A DNA stretch of 64,000 nucleotides, taken from assembly GCA_900771085.1 (NCBI GenBank), contig CAAGMR010000018.1, positions 1-64,000 of the forward strand, written 5' to 3'. Positions within the stretch are counted from its first letter, which is position 1, and the number at the start of each line of letters is the position of its first letter. Below, piece by piece: positions 8,209 through 16,271 of the stretch. Under the pieces are notes generated by a model. That model worked only from the letters and a program-made list of their open reading frames with translations, was not told the DNA's origin and did not search any database. Origin of the DNA: Clostridia bacterium. GTDB lineage: Bacteria > Bacillota > Clostridia > Oscillospirales > Acutalibacteraceae. A program made the position numbers and the translations under genes.

Positions 8209-8472
8209 ATGGCACATAAGAAAGGTATGGGTTCCACCAGAAATGGTCGTGACTCAGAGTCTAAGAGACTTGGTGTAAAGCGTGCAGACGGACAGTTCGT
8301 TCTTGCAGGTAATATTCTCGTAAGACAGCGTGGTACACACATCCATCCGGGCAACAACGTTGGTAAGGGTAGCGACGATACACTCTTCGCTCTCATCGAC
8401 GGTACAGTTAAGTTCGAGCGTATGGGTAAGGACCGCAAAAAGGTTAGCGTTTACGCTGTAGAGGAACAGTAA
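8209..8472 (+). CDS. rpmA: 50S ribosomal protein L27
   Basis: 87 residues, from ATG 8209 after an AAAGAGGTG site. The sequence begins directly with the mature form MAHKKGMGSTRNGRDS. There is no N-terminal extension of the kind (about 9 residues ending before AHKKG) that Prp removes in Staphylococcus and relatives. L27 sits at the peptidyl-transferase centre and its N-terminal tail reaches the tRNA ends. A strong terminator follows. Confidence 0.97.
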   Translation: MAHKKGMGSTRNGRDSESKRLGVKRADGQFVLAGNILVRQRGTHIHPGNNVGKGSDDTLFALIDGTVKFERMGKDRKKVSVYAVEEQ

Positions 8473-8489
8473 TTTTTCCCAGGATTTCA

Positions 8490-8525
8490 AAGGGACTGCT
8501 TAAGGCTTTAAGCAGTCCCTTTTTC
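8490..8525 (+). terminator. Terminator of the rplU-rpmA operon
   Basis: Stem AAGGGACTGCTTAA / TTAAGCAGTCCCTT with a 4-base loop, then TTTT. Confidence 0.9.
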
Positions 8526-8554
8526 TTGCCCTTTTTGGCGTAATGTTATATAAT
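8526..8554 (+). promoter_or_regulatory. Putative promoter of the membrane protein-holB-ricT-greA-lysS operon
   Basis: TTGCCC at 8526-8531, 17-bp spacer, TATAAT at 8549-8554. Confidence 0.5.
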
Positions 8555-8607
8555 ATAGCGTAATTTTAATTATTAGTGGTATTGCGCCAAAAAGGATGAA
8601 ATAGATT

Positions 8608-9759
8608 ATGAAAAAATTAAAGGTTTCAAGACTTTCACCGAACCTTGCGGTTGTAATTGCAGCAGCTGCAATCCTTATTTCGGTACCTGTCAGAACTTTC
8701 CAGCTTGTCAGCTGTATTGACCCTGCTACAGGCTTCTGGGCAGTTCGTGACATTACTCTTCCGGCACTTTATATTGTCTGTGCCGTAGCAGTATTTGCAA
8801 TGTTCCTGGTTTCACTCATAGCCGGAACAATGCCAAGAGCATCTTTCAGTACAAAACGTGATATTCCTCTCGGAATCAGCGCAGTTCTGGTTGCTCTTTC
8901 AATGGCACTTGATGTTTACACATCAGTTATGAACGTCCTCTCAACAGTGGCATCTTTTGAATATGTTGAATCACCTGTAAGACAGCTTGTTTCAACAGGT
9001 GCTCTCGGAGCAGGTTTTGAAGCAGTATTTGCTGCATTTTCCATCATTTATTTTATTATTATCGCAGTTTCAAAGTTCACTTCCTCAGGTGCCTTCGAGA
9101 AGAGAAAGATTCTCGCTCTCGCACCGGTACTCTGGGTAGTTTGCAGAATGCTCATTCACTTCGTAGACCCTATAGCTTATAAAAATGTTTCAGCTATTGT
9201 TTTCGAACTTGCATTCCTTGTATTTGCACTTCTCTTCCTGTTCTCTTTTGCAAGAGTTGCAGCAGGAGTAAATGCACAGAACAGCATGTGGATCTTATTT
9301 GGCGCAGGACTTTCAGCAAGCCTCTTCGGCTACGTTTCTGCACTCGCTCCACTTGTTGTTATTCTTACAGGAAAAGCAGCATATCTTTGCCCTGCTTATC
9401 CTGCTCATTTCACAGACCTTGCTCTGGCTCTCTTTGCAACACTTGTCTGCTACAATGCCATGCCAAACACAGCAAAGGTTAATTCTCAGGACGAACTCGT
9501 GGAAGAATCAGTTCCGGAACTCTCTGAGACTTTTGCCGATCCTGAAGAGGCAGCAAAGCAGCAGAGAGCAGAAGAAAAAGCCAGAAAGAAGTCTGCAAGA
9601 GAAGCTGCCATGGAGGCAGCACTTCTCCAGGCAGAGACCAGTGCAGTGGAAACTGCCAATAAACCACGTAGCGAACGTCGCAATACATTCATCCAGGATG
9701 GTCCATACAAAGCCGACGCTCCTATACCAACAGTTCACGACGAGTACGACGAGGAGTAA
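8608..9759 (+). CDS. Polytopic membrane protein of unknown function with a charged cytoplasmic tail
   Basis: 383 residues; family not recognised. About eight hydrophobic segments fill residues 10-295 (first at 13-30, last at about 270-292). A hydrophilic tail of about 85 residues follows, rich in Glu, Ala, Lys and Arg, with a likely coiled-coil stretch (EEAAKQQRAEEKARKKSARE). It is first in an operon with holB (6-bp gap), ricT, greA and lysS, so it is co-expressed with replication and translation genes. That may only reflect operon packing. The tail could be a docking site (inference). The ATG follows AAAAGGAT at a rather long spacing. Confidence 0.8.
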   Translation: MKKLKVSRLSPNLAVVIAAAAILISVPVRTFQLVSCIDPATGFWAVRDITLPALYIVCAVAVFAMFLVSLIAGTMPRASFSTKRDIPLGISAVLVALSMALDVYTSVMNVLSTVASFEYVESPVRQLVSTGALGAGFEAVFAAFSIIYFIIIAVSKFTSSGAFEKRKILALAPVLWVVCRMLIHFVDPIAYKNVSAIVFELAFLVFALLFLFSFARVAAGVNAQNSMWILFGAGLSASLFGYVSALAPLVVILTGKAAYLCPAYPAHFTDLALALFATLVCYNAMPNTAKVNSQDELVEESVPELSETFADPEEAAKQQRAEEKARKKSAREAAMEAALLQAETSAVETANKPRSERRNTFIQDGPYKADAPIPTVHDEYDEE

Positions 9760-9765
9760 TATCCC

Positions 9766-10626
9766 ATGAACGAGCGTATTAAAACTTTAATCGGCTCGGG
9801 ACGAATCCCGCAGGCGCTCGTAATAGAAGGCGGGAGCACAGCGGAGCGCGAAGAGTCAGCTCATGAGCTTGCCAAAGCCATTGTCTGCTCAGAAGGCGAT
9901 GCATTTGCCTGTGGCATATGCGCAGCCTGTAAAAAAGCAGTGGCTAATACTCATCCGGATATCATCACGGTTGAACCTGAAACCGGTAAAAAGGCTATTT
10001 CTGTCGACGTCATCAGAAAAATGCGTGAAGATGCATTTATTCTTCCAAATGAGGCAGACGGAAAAGTCTACATCATAAAGCAGGCGGATACTCTGCAGGA
10101 TTATGCGCAGAATGCACTTCTCAAAATCCTTGAGGAACCGCCAAAGTACGTCACCTTTATTCTGCTTGTTTCGTCTAAGGCTACACTTCTTGAAACAGTA
10201 CTTTCAAGAGTATCAGTTATAAGCCTCAGCGGAATGGATAAGGGTGAAGTAACAGACGAACAGCAGGAGTTTGCCGATATCTCGGCAAAACAGCTTGCCG
10301 GTGCTCTTGCAGCCCGCAGTGAAATGAAACTGCTTGCTGCAACAGCCACACTCGAGAAAAACTACGAGAACCTGCCACTTGCGCTTGACTCTCTGAGCCT
10401 TATCATCAGAGACGCGCTTGTACTTGAGGCAGGTGGACAGAGCAGTATGTCATGCGCGCCTCAGGAGGCTGCGGCACTGACAGAAACTTACGATGCCGAA
10501 CGTCTTCTCAATATGCTTTCGGCAATCGGCGAGATACTTACTGCCATAAATATGCACGCAAACAAGAATCTTACATTGACCAGAATCTGCTCTAAACTGG
10601 CAGATGCGGCAGGGGGTAAAAAATGA
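9766..10626 (+). CDS. holB: DNA polymerase III subunit delta' (clamp-loader)
   Basis: 286 residues with the clamp-loader AAA+ fold. A four-cysteine zinc module (CSEGDAFACGICAAC) is followed by HPDI..VEP, SVD.IR.M and the hallmark YAQNALLKILEEPP, which identify delta' or gamma-type subunits. The P-loop region is degenerate (EGGSTAERE instead of GxxGxGKT), as expected for delta'. The SRC sensor reads SRV. It is shorter than typical 320-residue family members. It overlaps ricT by 4 bases (ATGA), indicating translational coupling; the holB-ricT order is common in Firmicutes. Confidence 0.9.
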   Translation: MNERIKTLIGSGRIPQALVIEGGSTAEREESAHELAKAIVCSEGDAFACGICAACKKAVANTHPDIITVEPETGKKAISVDVIRKMREDAFILPNEADGKVYIIKQADTLQDYAQNALLKILEEPPKYVTFILLVSSKATLLETVLSRVSVISLSGMDKGEVTDEQQEFADISAKQLAGALAARSEMKLLAATATLEKNYENLPLALDSLSLIIRDALVLEAGGQSSMSCAPQEAAALTETYDAERLLNMLSAIGEILTAINMHANKNLTLTRICSKLADAAGGKK

Positions 10627-11492
10627 CAGAAGTTATTGGCGTCAGATTTAAAGAGGTTGGAAAAGTTTATACCTTTGACCCAATAGGCATGCAGATAGAA
10701 GCGGGCACAAGCGTCATTGTTGAAACAGCACGCGGTGTTGAATGCGGCACAGTTGCTCTTTCAAATCATGAAGTACCTGAAGAGGATATCGTAGCTCCGC
10801 TTAAACCGATTATCCGTATTGCCACAGAAGAAGACCTCAAAACAATCGAAAAAAACAGAGAGCTTGAGAAAAAAGCTTTTGATACATGCCAGGAAAAGAT
10901 AGAAAAACACAACCTCGAAATGAAACTTATCGATGTTGAATATACTTTTGATGGCAAAAAGATTCTCTTCTACTTTACCGCAGACGGAAGAGTAGACTTC
11001 AGAGAACTTGTAAAAGACCTTGCAGCTGTTTTCAAAACCCGAATCGAGCTTCGCCAGATTGGCGTTCGAGACGAGGCAAAAATGGTTGGAGGACTTGGCA
11101 TATGCGGTCGCCCGCTTTGCTGCAACAACCACCTGAGCGAGTTCGCTCCGGTTTCAATCAAGATGGCAAAGGAGCAGGGCCTGTCTCTTAATCCTACCAA
11201 GATATCAGGCACTTGCGGCAGACTTATGTGCTGTCTTAAATATGAGCAGGATTCATATGAGCACCTGCTTAAAATCACTCCAAAGGTTGGGGCGGTTGTT
11301 GATACTAAAGAAGGCAGAGGCACAGTAGTAGATGTAAACCTCATTTCCGGGCAGATTAAAGTCTGCCTCGACAGAAGTCCTGATGCCGTACCTGCAACCT
11401 ATACCAGAAAGCAGGTAAAAACAATTCGCGACGGTAGAGTTTCAATCTCCAAAGAAGAGAGAGAAGCTTTCAAAAATATAGAAAAAGAATAA
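10623..11492 (+). CDS. ricT: RicT/YaaT family protein (PSP1 domain)
   Basis: 289 residues carrying the PSP1 C-terminal domain. A cysteine-rich patch (GICGRPLCCNN and GTCGRLMCCLKYE) supplies the ligands used for a [4Fe-4S] cluster in RicT. In Bacillus, RicT with RicA and RicF forms the Y-complex that directs RNase Y mRNA processing and affects sporulation and competence. ricA and ricF are not in the window. The start overlaps the holB stop (ATGA). Confidence 0.92.
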   Translation: MTEVIGVRFKEVGKVYTFDPIGMQIEAGTSVIVETARGVECGTVALSNHEVPEEDIVAPLKPIIRIATEEDLKTIEKNRELEKKAFDTCQEKIEKHNLEMKLIDVEYTFDGKKILFYFTADGRVDFRELVKDLAAVFKTRIELRQIGVRDEAKMVGGLGICGRPLCCNNHLSEFAPVSIKMAKEQGLSLNPTKISGTCGRLMCCLKYEQDSYEHLLKITPKVGAVVDTKEGRGTVVDVNLISGQIKVCLDRSPDAVPATYTRKQVKTIRDGRVSISKEEREAFKNIEKE

Positions 11493-11523
11493 ATTGCATA
11501 ACACACATGGAAGGTGAATTATA

Positions 11524-11991
11524 ATGAACGAAATTCAGTTAACAAAAGAAGAGCTCCTTGCGCTCCAGGAAGAACTCGACCATCTTAAAACCGTAGGCCG
11601 TAAAGAAGCTGCTGAAAAGATTGCAACAGCTCGTGGCTTCGGCGACCTTTCAGAAAACGCCGAGTATGACGAGGCTATGGCTGACCAGGGTAAGATGGAA
11701 GCTCGTATCCAGGAACTCGAGGCAATGATCCGTAATGCCGTAATTCTTGATGAATCAAGCTTTGAGGCAGATAAGGTAAACCGCTCTTCAACAGTTGTTC
11801 TCAAGAACATCGAAGCAAAGACAGAGCATACATACAAAATTGTTGGTCCAACACAGACAAACCCTCTTGAAGGTAAGATTTCTGATGAATCTCCTGTAGG
11901 TAAGGCTATCATGGGCCACAAGATTGGCGACGTTGTTGAAGTTGAAGCTCCAAAAGGAAAACTTAAATTTGAGATTATCGAAATCAAGTAA
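11524..11991 (+). CDS. greA: Transcription elongation factor GreA
   Basis: 155 residues, the usual length. The N-terminal coiled coil has the signature ARG.GDLSENAEYDEA, whose acidic tip enters the RNA polymerase secondary channel to trigger cleavage of backtracked RNA. The C-terminal FKBP-like domain ends with ISDESPVGKAIMGHKIGD, diagnostic of GreA. The ATG at 11524 follows GGAAGGTG. It lies between ricT and lysS in the same operon; greA-lysS adjacency is common in Firmicutes. Confidence 0.96.
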   Translation: MNEIQLTKEELLALQEELDHLKTVGRKEAAEKIATARGFGDLSENAEYDEAMADQGKMEARIQELEAMIRNAVILDESSFEADKVNRSSTVVLKNIEAKTEHTYKIVGPTQTNPLEGKISDESPVGKAIMGHKIGDVVEVEAPKGKLKFEIIEIK

Positions 11992-12024
11992 TTTAAGTTT
12001 CTAATAAAGGAGAGATATTTCACA

Positions 12025-14097
12025 ATGGCACAGAACAATAACAATGCTCCTGAAAAGGAGCAGGATATAAACCAGCTCAGACAGGTTAGAGTCGAAAAGC
12101 TGGAAGCTCTTCAGGCTGCAGGCAAGGATCCATTCCAGGTAATGACTGCAGAACAGAGCCATCATACTGTAGATGCCAAAGAGGCATATGCAGCTCTTGA
12201 GGCAGAACTCCTCAAGGGAAGAGAGGAACCTTCTTTTGAAGGCCTCGACGAACAGGAAGCAAGACAGGCTAAAAAGGCTGACTATAACGAGAAGCGTGCA
12301 ATTATGGACGCGTCACCTATCCATGTCGCTATTGCTGGCCGTATGATGTTTAAGCGCGTAATGGGTAAGGCATCTTTTGCCAACATTCAGGACGCAAAGG
12401 GCAACATCCAGATTTATGTTGCCAAAGATGCAGTTGGTGAAGACCCATATGCAGAATTCAAGAAGTCCGATATCGGTGACATCTTTGCTGTTAAGGGTTA
12501 CCTTTTCCGCACAATGACCGGCGAAGTTTCTGTACATGCAGAAAGCATTGAACTTATTTCAAAGTCACTTCTTCCACTTCCTGAAAAGTTCCATGGTCTT
12601 AAGGATGCCGACACAAGATATCGTCAGCGTTACGTTGACCTCATCGTTAATCCGGACGTTAAGGATACTTTCGTTAAGAGAAGTAAGATTATCCAGTCTG
12701 TACGTAAAACTCTTGACGATGTAGGATACATTGAAGTTGAGACACCTGTTCTTAACACAATTGCAGGCGGTGCTTCAGCTCGTCCTTTCATCACACATCA
12801 CAACGCTCTTGACCTCGACATGTACATGAGAATTGCTACAGAGCTTCCTCTTAAGCGTCTCATTGTCGGCGGTATGGAACGTGTTTATGAAATTGGCCGT
12901 ATCTTCCGTAACGAAGGTATGGATACAAAGCACAACCCTGAATTCACAACAATCGAATTCTATGAGGCTTATACCGACTACAAGGGAATGATGGACCGCA
13001 CAGAGGCCATCATTCGCAATGCAGCTTTCGCTGCAAATGGTTCATACAAAGTTACATTCAAGGGCGTTGACATCGACCTTGAGCAGCCATTTGCCCGCAT
13101 GACAATGGCTGATGCCGTAAAGAAGTTTACAGGCATCGACTTTGAGGAATTTGCACAGGACAATGAAAAGGCAATTGCTCTTGCAAAGGAAAAGAACATT
13201 GAGCTTGAAAAGGGTAAGGAAACATGGGGCGACATTCTCGTTAACTTCTACGATGAGTTCGTAGAGGCAAACCTTGAGCAGCCAACATTCATCATGGATT
13301 ACCCGGTTGAGGTTTCTCCACTTACAAAGAGAAAGCCATCCAAGCCTTATCTTACAGAACGTTTCGAACTCTTCATCATGGGTACAGAGTATGGTAATGC
13401 TTACTCAGAGCTTAATGACCCTATTGATCAGATGGAACGCTTTAAGCATCAGCTTATGCTCCGCGACTGCGGTGATGATGAAGCTAACATGCTTGATGAC
13501 GATTTCGTTCGCGCACTCGAATACGGTATGCCTCCAACAGGCGGTTGCGGTATCGGTATCGACAGACTTGTAATGCTTCTTACAGGCAATGAGTCTATCC
13601 GCGACGTAATTCTCTTCCCTACAATGAAGCCACTCGATGCTCCAAAGGCTGAAGCTGTAGCTGATAAGTGCTGCCCTGAAGAAGGCGTTACTTGCTGCTG
13701 TGAAGCAAAAGAGGAAAAGATTGACTTCTCTAAGGTGAAAATTGAGCCACTCTTCGAAGATTGTGTTGATTTTGAGACTTTCTCAAAGAGTGACTTCCGT
13801 GCCGTTAAGGTTCTTGCATGTGAAGCTGTTAAGAAGTCAAAGAAGCTTCTTCAGTTCACTCTCGATGACGGCACAGGCGTTGAAAGAACAATTCTCAGCG
13901 GTATACATGCTTTCTATGAGCCTGAAGAACTTGTTGGAAAGACTTGTATTGCAATTACAAATCTTCCACCTCGTCCAATGATGGGTATCGAATCATGCGG
14001 AATGCTTATCTCTGCAGTTCATGAAGAGGAAGGCGAAGAAAAGCTTCACCTTCTCATGGTTGACCCTCATATTCCTGCAGGTGCAAAGCTTTATTAA
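12025..14097 (+). CDS. lysS: Lysine--tRNA ligase (class II) fused to a C-terminal EMAP/Trbp111-type tRNA-binding domain
   Basis: 690 residues against about 490-500 for usual bacterial LysRS. An N-terminal OB anticodon-binding domain follows a lengthened leader of about 80 residues. The class II core keeps motif 2 (FRNEGMDTKHNPEFT) and motif 3 (GCGIGIDRLVMLLTG). After about residue 545 comes a short linker with five cysteines (CCPEEGVTCCC). From about 575 an OB-fold tRNA-binding domain like the MetRS C-terminus/Trbp111 follows (SDFRAVKVL, RTILSGI, PPRPMMGIESCGMLISA). The appended domain should bind tRNA non-specifically and raise affinity. It is last in the operon, before a strong terminator. 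Confidence 0.95.
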   Translation: MAQNNNNAPEKEQDINQLRQVRVEKLEALQAAGKDPFQVMTAEQSHHTVDAKEAYAALEAELLKGREEPSFEGLDEQEARQAKKADYNEKRAIMDASPIHVAIAGRMMFKRVMGKASFANIQDAKGNIQIYVAKDAVGEDPYAEFKKSDIGDIFAVKGYLFRTMTGEVSVHAESIELISKSLLPLPEKFHGLKDADTRYRQRYVDLIVNPDVKDTFVKRSKIIQSVRKTLDDVGYIEVETPVLNTIAGGASARPFITHHNALDLDMYMRIATELPLKRLIVGGMERVYEIGRIFRNEGMDTKHNPEFTTIEFYEAYTDYKGMMDRTEAIIRNAAFAANGSYKVTFKGVDIDLEQPFARMTMADAVKKFTGIDFEEFAQDNEKAIALAKEKNIELEKGKETWGDILVNFYDEFVEANLEQPTFIMDYPVEVSPLTKRKPSKPYLTERFELFIMGTEYGNAYSELNDPIDQMERFKHQLMLRDCGDDEANMLDDDFVRALEYGMPPTGGCGIGIDRLVMLLTGNESIRDVILFPTMKPLDAPKAEAVADKCCPEEGVTCCCEAKEEKIDFSKVKIEPLFEDCVDFETFSKSDFRAVKVLACEAVKKSKKLLQFTLDDGTGVERTILSGIHAFYEPEELVGKTCIAITNLPPRPMMGIESCGMLISAVHEEEGEEKLHLLMVDPHIPAGAKLY

Positions 14098-14128
14098 AAT
14101 AGGCAAAGATTCTATAAGATAATGTATG

Positions 14129-14162
14129 AGCCCTGCGGAACCCGTTCCGCAGGGCTTTTTTT
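14129..14162 (+). terminator. Terminator after lysS
   Basis: Perfect stem AGCCCTGCGGAA / TTCCGCAGGGCT with a 4-base loop and seven T. Only 13 bases separate it from the next start codon, so the esterase ribosome site sits directly behind the T run. Confidence 0.9.
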
Positions 14163-14175
14163 GAAAGGAAACAAA

Positions 14176-15486
14176 ATGAAAATATGGACTTGTCCCGCAG
14201 GGACATTTAAAGGAACAGAATCAGAAATATGCCATGAACTGTATGGTATACGTTATGCAGAATCAGAAAGATTCTGCAAACCGGTAAGATATATTTACAG
14301 TGAAGGCGTTCACAGCTGTAGCACAAAATCACCATATGCCCTGCAGCTTCACTCAAAGCCTGAAGCGTATCTCTTTGGCATTGATTACAGCAAGATTTAT
14401 CAGGAGGAATCATGCCAGTATCTTTCAATCACAATACCTAAAGGCGCAAATGAAGGGGACAGTTTGCCGGTAATGGTATGGATTCACGGCGGTGCCTTCA
14501 GAAATGGCGGCAACGATCACGAATGCTATGATTCAGATCTGCTTGCACATGAAGGCAATGTTATCGTTGTAAGAATAAATTATCGCCTTGGTACATTGGG
14601 CTTTGTAAAAGATGAAAACGGTGATTCCGCAAACCTTGGACTTCTCGACGCAATATCTGCACTTGAGTGGATCAGGGAGAATATCGAAGGCTTTGGCGGC
14701 GACCCTGCCAATGTTACCCTGTTCGGCCAGTCTGCCGGAGCTCAGATTATTGCAGGTCTTATTGTTGCAGACAGAACCGACAATCTGTTTAAAAACGCAA
14801 TTATGCACAGTACTCCGCTTGGCGCCATGAAGGGCAGAGAGGCCATGGACGCAAGAATGCTGGAGCAGCTCAATGAAATGCCAATTGATGCATCTGAAGA
14901 GCAGTTGCGTGAAAAGCAGGGTTACATTCTTAATAATATCAAGGAAAAAGGCCTGCCAAAGTTTATGCCGTTTGCTCCGCATTACGGCGTTGCACCGCTG
15001 CCTTCAGAGGATAAAATCCCCGAAGTATTTAAAGAACGTGCATCTCGCCACAGCATTATGATCGGATTCAACACCAGAGAAGCTTCTGCATATGTGGGCG
15101 ACATAAAACTCATTGCGGCATTTGACAGCTTCCCATTGACCAGATGGATAGTTGAAATAATCTTAAAGATTATGAGTAAAAGAATTTTTGGCACTCCATC
15201 GAAGGAATTTGCTCGACAGTATGCCAAGGCCGGTGGAAAAAGCTGGTTCTACGAATTCTCATGGGGAAAGAAAAATGCGATACTTAAAGCATGCCACTGT
15301 ATGGAGTTGGTTCTTCTCTTCGGCGGAAAATCACTCATCGGTCGTGAAATCACAATGGGTATGAGTGAGGACGAAATAATAAAAACAGGTGAAGAGTTAA
15401 GATCTGTCTGGTATAACTTTGCCAAAACAGGAGAAGTAAAAACCAAGGGCATTCCTGACATGATAGACATAAAGAAGTTCAGGTAA
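14176..15486 (+). CDS. Type-B carboxylesterase, possibly C-terminally shortened
   Basis: Alpha/beta hydrolase of the COesterase family, 436 residues from ATG 14176 behind AAAGGAAA; the upstream ATG at 14122 lies before the lysS terminator and is rejected. It shows the oxyanion loop WIHGGAF, the nucleophile elbow GQSAG with Ser at about 186, and the family block NYRLGTLGF. Typical members have about 490-540 residues. The frame continues 34 codons past the TAA at 15484 with a plausible esterase tail (see the separate entry). It has no signal peptide and is probably cytoplasmic. No separate promoter is evident; it may depend on read-through of the preceding terminator. Substrate unknown. Confidence 0.85.
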   Translation: MKIWTCPAGTFKGTESEICHELYGIRYAESERFCKPVRYIYSEGVHSCSTKSPYALQLHSKPEAYLFGIDYSKIYQEESCQYLSITIPKGANEGDSLPVMVWIHGGAFRNGGNDHECYDSDLLAHEGNVIVVRINYRLGTLGFVKDENGDSANLGLLDAISALEWIRENIEGFGGDPANVTLFGQSAGAQIIAGLIVADRTDNLFKNAIMHSTPLGAMKGREAMDARMLEQLNEMPIDASEEQLREKQGYILNNIKEKGLPKFMPFAPHYGVAPLPSEDKIPEVFKERASRHSIMIGFNTREASAYVGDIKLIAAFDSFPLTRWIVEIILKIMSKRIFGTPSKEFARQYAKAGGKSWFYEFSWGKKNAILKACHCMELVLLFGGKSLIGREITMGMSEDEIIKTGEELRSVWYNFAKTGEVKTKGIPDMIDIKKFR

Positions 15487-15591
15487 TGTGCAGTTGGACT
15501 TCGCGAAAAATATGATTTGCATATGAAAGTGGAGCGTTATGTTTCTGAAGAAACTGTCCCTGATAAAGACGAAAAATTCATCAGAGAATAA
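15487..15591 (+). other. In-frame open stretch after the esterase stop, possible lost C-terminal tail
   Basis: Immediately after TAA 15484-15486 the same frame runs 34 codons to TAA 15589, with a charged, protein-like sequence (REKYDLHMKVERYVSEE then TVPDKDEKFIRE). It has no start codon with a ribosome site. The pattern resembles the usual C-terminus of carboxylesterases (a hydrophobic strand, then D.D..F/L.). Confidence 0.4.
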
Positions 15592-15596
15592 AAAAA

Positions 15597-15630
15597 TAGC
15601 AACAAATAAAGTTGCTATAAGTGTTTTTTG
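15597..15630 (+). terminator. Weak terminator-like hairpin
   Basis: Stem TAGCAAC / GTTGCTA with a 7-base AT loop and TAAGTGTTTTTT after it. It overlaps the -35 of the next promoter. Confidence 0.45.
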
Positions 15631-15639
15631 AAATATAAT
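15612..15639 (+). promoter_or_regulatory. Putative promoter of the GtrA-like/GH3 operon
   Basis: TTGCTA at 15612-15617, 16-bp spacer, TATAAT at 15634-15639. Confidence 0.5.
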
Positions 15640-15677
15640 AATAAGTGTATATTTTTAACAAAAGGAGAAAATGTATT

Positions 15678-16247
15678 ATGGCAGAAATGAAAGAAACAGG
15701 CGCAGCCAAAAAGACTATTTGGCAAGTCATCAAATTTGCTATCGTAAGCGGACTTGTAAGCATTATTCAGATTGTTCTTGCTTACCTGCTTCCATTCGTA
15801 TTTGATGGTGTTACAGCAACACTTCCGGGCTTCCTGGCAGCAATATTCCAGCCGGACGTAATTTTTGATGCAACTACCGCAAAGGGTGCTGAACAGATTG
15901 CAAAGTACGTTGTAGGCGGAATCGTCACATGGGGATACGTTCTTCCATTCTTCCTTTCCAACCTCATTGCCAACATTTATGGCTACTTCCAGAACAGAAA
16001 GACTACATTTAAGAGTGATACACCAACAGTTAACGTTGTAATTTACCTCGTTATTCTTCTTGCACTCATCCTCTTCACAACATGGGTACAGGGTCTCATA
16101 TTTGGTGCATGCACAAGAGCTGACAGCTCTCTTCTTCAGGGTCTTGCCAGACTTATCGCAACAGGCGTTGCCGGCTTTATCCAGTTTGTAGTTATTTTCC
16201 CTGTTGAAAAGTTCTGGTTACTTAAAGAAAAGAAAGAAAACGCTTAA
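15678..16247 (+). CDS. GtrA-like four-helix membrane protein
   Basis: 189 residues from ATG 15678, 7 bases after AAAGGAGAAA. Four hydrophobic segments and the pattern FFLSNLIANIYGYFQNRKTTF match the GtrA/DPMS family, small membrane proteins thought to move polyprenyl-phosphate-linked sugars across the membrane. GtrA normally works with a GtrB-type GT2 and a GT-C transferase; in this window those lie at 29.8-32.3 kb, not adjacent. A 24-bp gap to the GH3 glycosidase suggests co-transcription. The role in sugar-lipid transport is inferred from the family. Confidence 0.75.
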   Translation: MAEMKETGAAKKTIWQVIKFAIVSGLVSIIQIVLAYLLPFVFDGVTATLPGFLAAIFQPDVIFDATTAKGAEQIAKYVVGGIVTWGYVLPFFLSNLIANIYGYFQNRKTTFKSDTPTVNVVIYLVILLALILFTTWVQGLIFGACTRADSSLLQGLARLIATGVAGFIQFVVIFPVEKFWLLKEKKENA

Positions 16248-16271
16248 GGCAAAGACTATAGGAGGACACAA

